Shown: positions 63,480 to 64,000 of the stretch, piece by piece
Numbering within the stretch: position 1 is the stretch's first letter
Layout: every line of letters begins with the position of its first letter
From: Cacajao melanocephalus
Lineage: Eukaryota > Chordata > Mammalia > Primates > Pitheciidae
Assembly: GCA_963573385.1 (NCBI GenBank)
Contig: CAUYLG010033162.1
Location: 92,168 to 156,167, forward strand
Length of the DNA: 64,000 nt
Reading direction: 5' to 3'
Made by a program: the position numbers and the translations under genes
Notes under the pieces: generated by a model
Seen by the model: the letters and a program-made list of their open reading frames with translations, nothing else
Told to the model about the DNA's origin: nothing
Databases searched by the model: none

Positions 63480-63776
63480 GAAATTTATAAAGTATTTGAT
63501 TAGTAAATTTAGCAAAGGAGCGGAATGCAAAGTCAATATACAAAATTAATTTGTACTTGTATTATACATACTAGCAATACACAACTAGAAAATAAAATAT
63601 TTTAAATACCATTTACAATAACAGCGAAAGTCACAAAATATTTAGGAATAGATCTAATGAAAGATTTCAGAGTAGTAGTACACTGACAACCATAAACCAT
63701 TGCAGAAAGTAAAGAAGACTAAAATAAATTGAGGGATAGATCATGTTCATGGATTGGAAGACACATTGAGAAGATG
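63480..63776 (+). mobile_element. L1 ORF2 3'-region fragment
   Basis: Contains 'aatgcaaagtcaatatacaaaattaat', then 'accatttacaataacagcgaaagtcacaaaatatttaggaatag', then 'catgttcatggattggaag', in L1 order. Not coding. Confidence 0.88.
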
Positions 63777-63912
63777 TTTATTTATTTATTTATTTATTTA
63801 TTTATTTTTGAAAGAAAAAAAGAAAAAGAGAGAAAAGAAAGAAAGAAAGAAAGAAAGAAAAAGAAAAAGAATGTAAGAGAGAAAGAAAGAGGAAGAGAAA
63901 GAGGGAGAGAGA
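63777..63912. repeat. (TTTA)n followed by (GAAA)n purine tract
   Basis: (TTTA)8-type run to about 63,809, then about 100 bp of nearly pure A/G. An open frame across it is low-complexity only. Confidence 0.95.
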
Positions 63913-63950
63913 ATGGGATTCTTGTTCTATTGCCCAGGCTAGAATGCAGT
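63913..63950 (-). mobile_element. Short Alu remnant, antisense
   Basis: 'ttgttctattgcccaggctagaatgcagt' is the start of an antisense Alu, broken off after about 35 bp. Confidence 0.7.
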
Positions 63951-64000
63951 CTAAAAATGGGTATTAAAAACCTCTTTTATGCCAATAATTGTGCTTAACA

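Noticed and set aside
63729..63998. 89-codon Lys/Glu-rich frame
   Set aside because: Low-complexity translation of (TTTA)n and (GAAA)n tracts plus an Alu remnant.

Overview
This 64 kb window is primate nuclear genomic DNA. It is dense in Alu elements (about 30), carries a THE1/MST-type MaLR solo LTR and a primate-type L1 3' end, and has older L1M, L2, MIR, MER5 and MER20 copies, microsatellites and CpG islands. No bacterial, phage, plasmid or CRISPR content is visible. The retroviral material recognised consists of old MaLR/ERVL LTR fragments with no coding region.

The one protein-coding gene I can identify is PTPN3 (PTPH1, a FERM-PDZ protein tyrosine phosphatase), on the minus strand. Its first coding exon is at 1164-1318: the residues from the initiator Met (1301) through VQTFKVT (1164) match the PTPN3 N-terminus as I recall it. 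The exon has a clean AG acceptor and a GTAAGT donor. The promoter and non-coding exon 1 most likely lie in the large CpG island at about 36.84-37.69 kb, so about 35-36 kb of the window is PTPN3 intron 1. Positions 1-1163 are the start of intron 2.

Layout. 1-1.2 kb: intron 2, with a (CA)n tract and an unexplained 93-bp hairpin. 1.3-36.8 kb: intron 1, filled with interspersed repeats, including a nested L1 pair (1.7-2.95 kb), a trimeric Alu (3.16-3.58 kb), an antisense L1 with two nested Alus (16.5-18.2 kb), a 290-bp (TGGA)n array (18.4-18.7 kb), an Alu split by an inverted copy of nearby sequence (23.2 kb) and a THE1 solo LTR (24.6 kb). 36.8-39.7 kb: a CpG island pair. Island 1 has strong plus-strand splice donors, and a plus-strand acceptor plus AATAAA signals lie at 39.5-39.7 kb, which together suggest a divergent non-coding transcript. 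39.7-64 kb: upstream intergenic DNA, mostly repeats, with a palindrome at 49,844-49,918 that I identify as the MIR3927 locus or its orthologue.

The PTPN3 exon (Arg and Leu where I recall His and Val in human) and the MIR3927 hairpin (several differences from the human precursor as I recall it) both hint at a non-human simian primate. This rests on memory and needs an alignment. Nearly all short open reading frames in the window fall in repeats or have no recognisable similarity, and are not called as genes.
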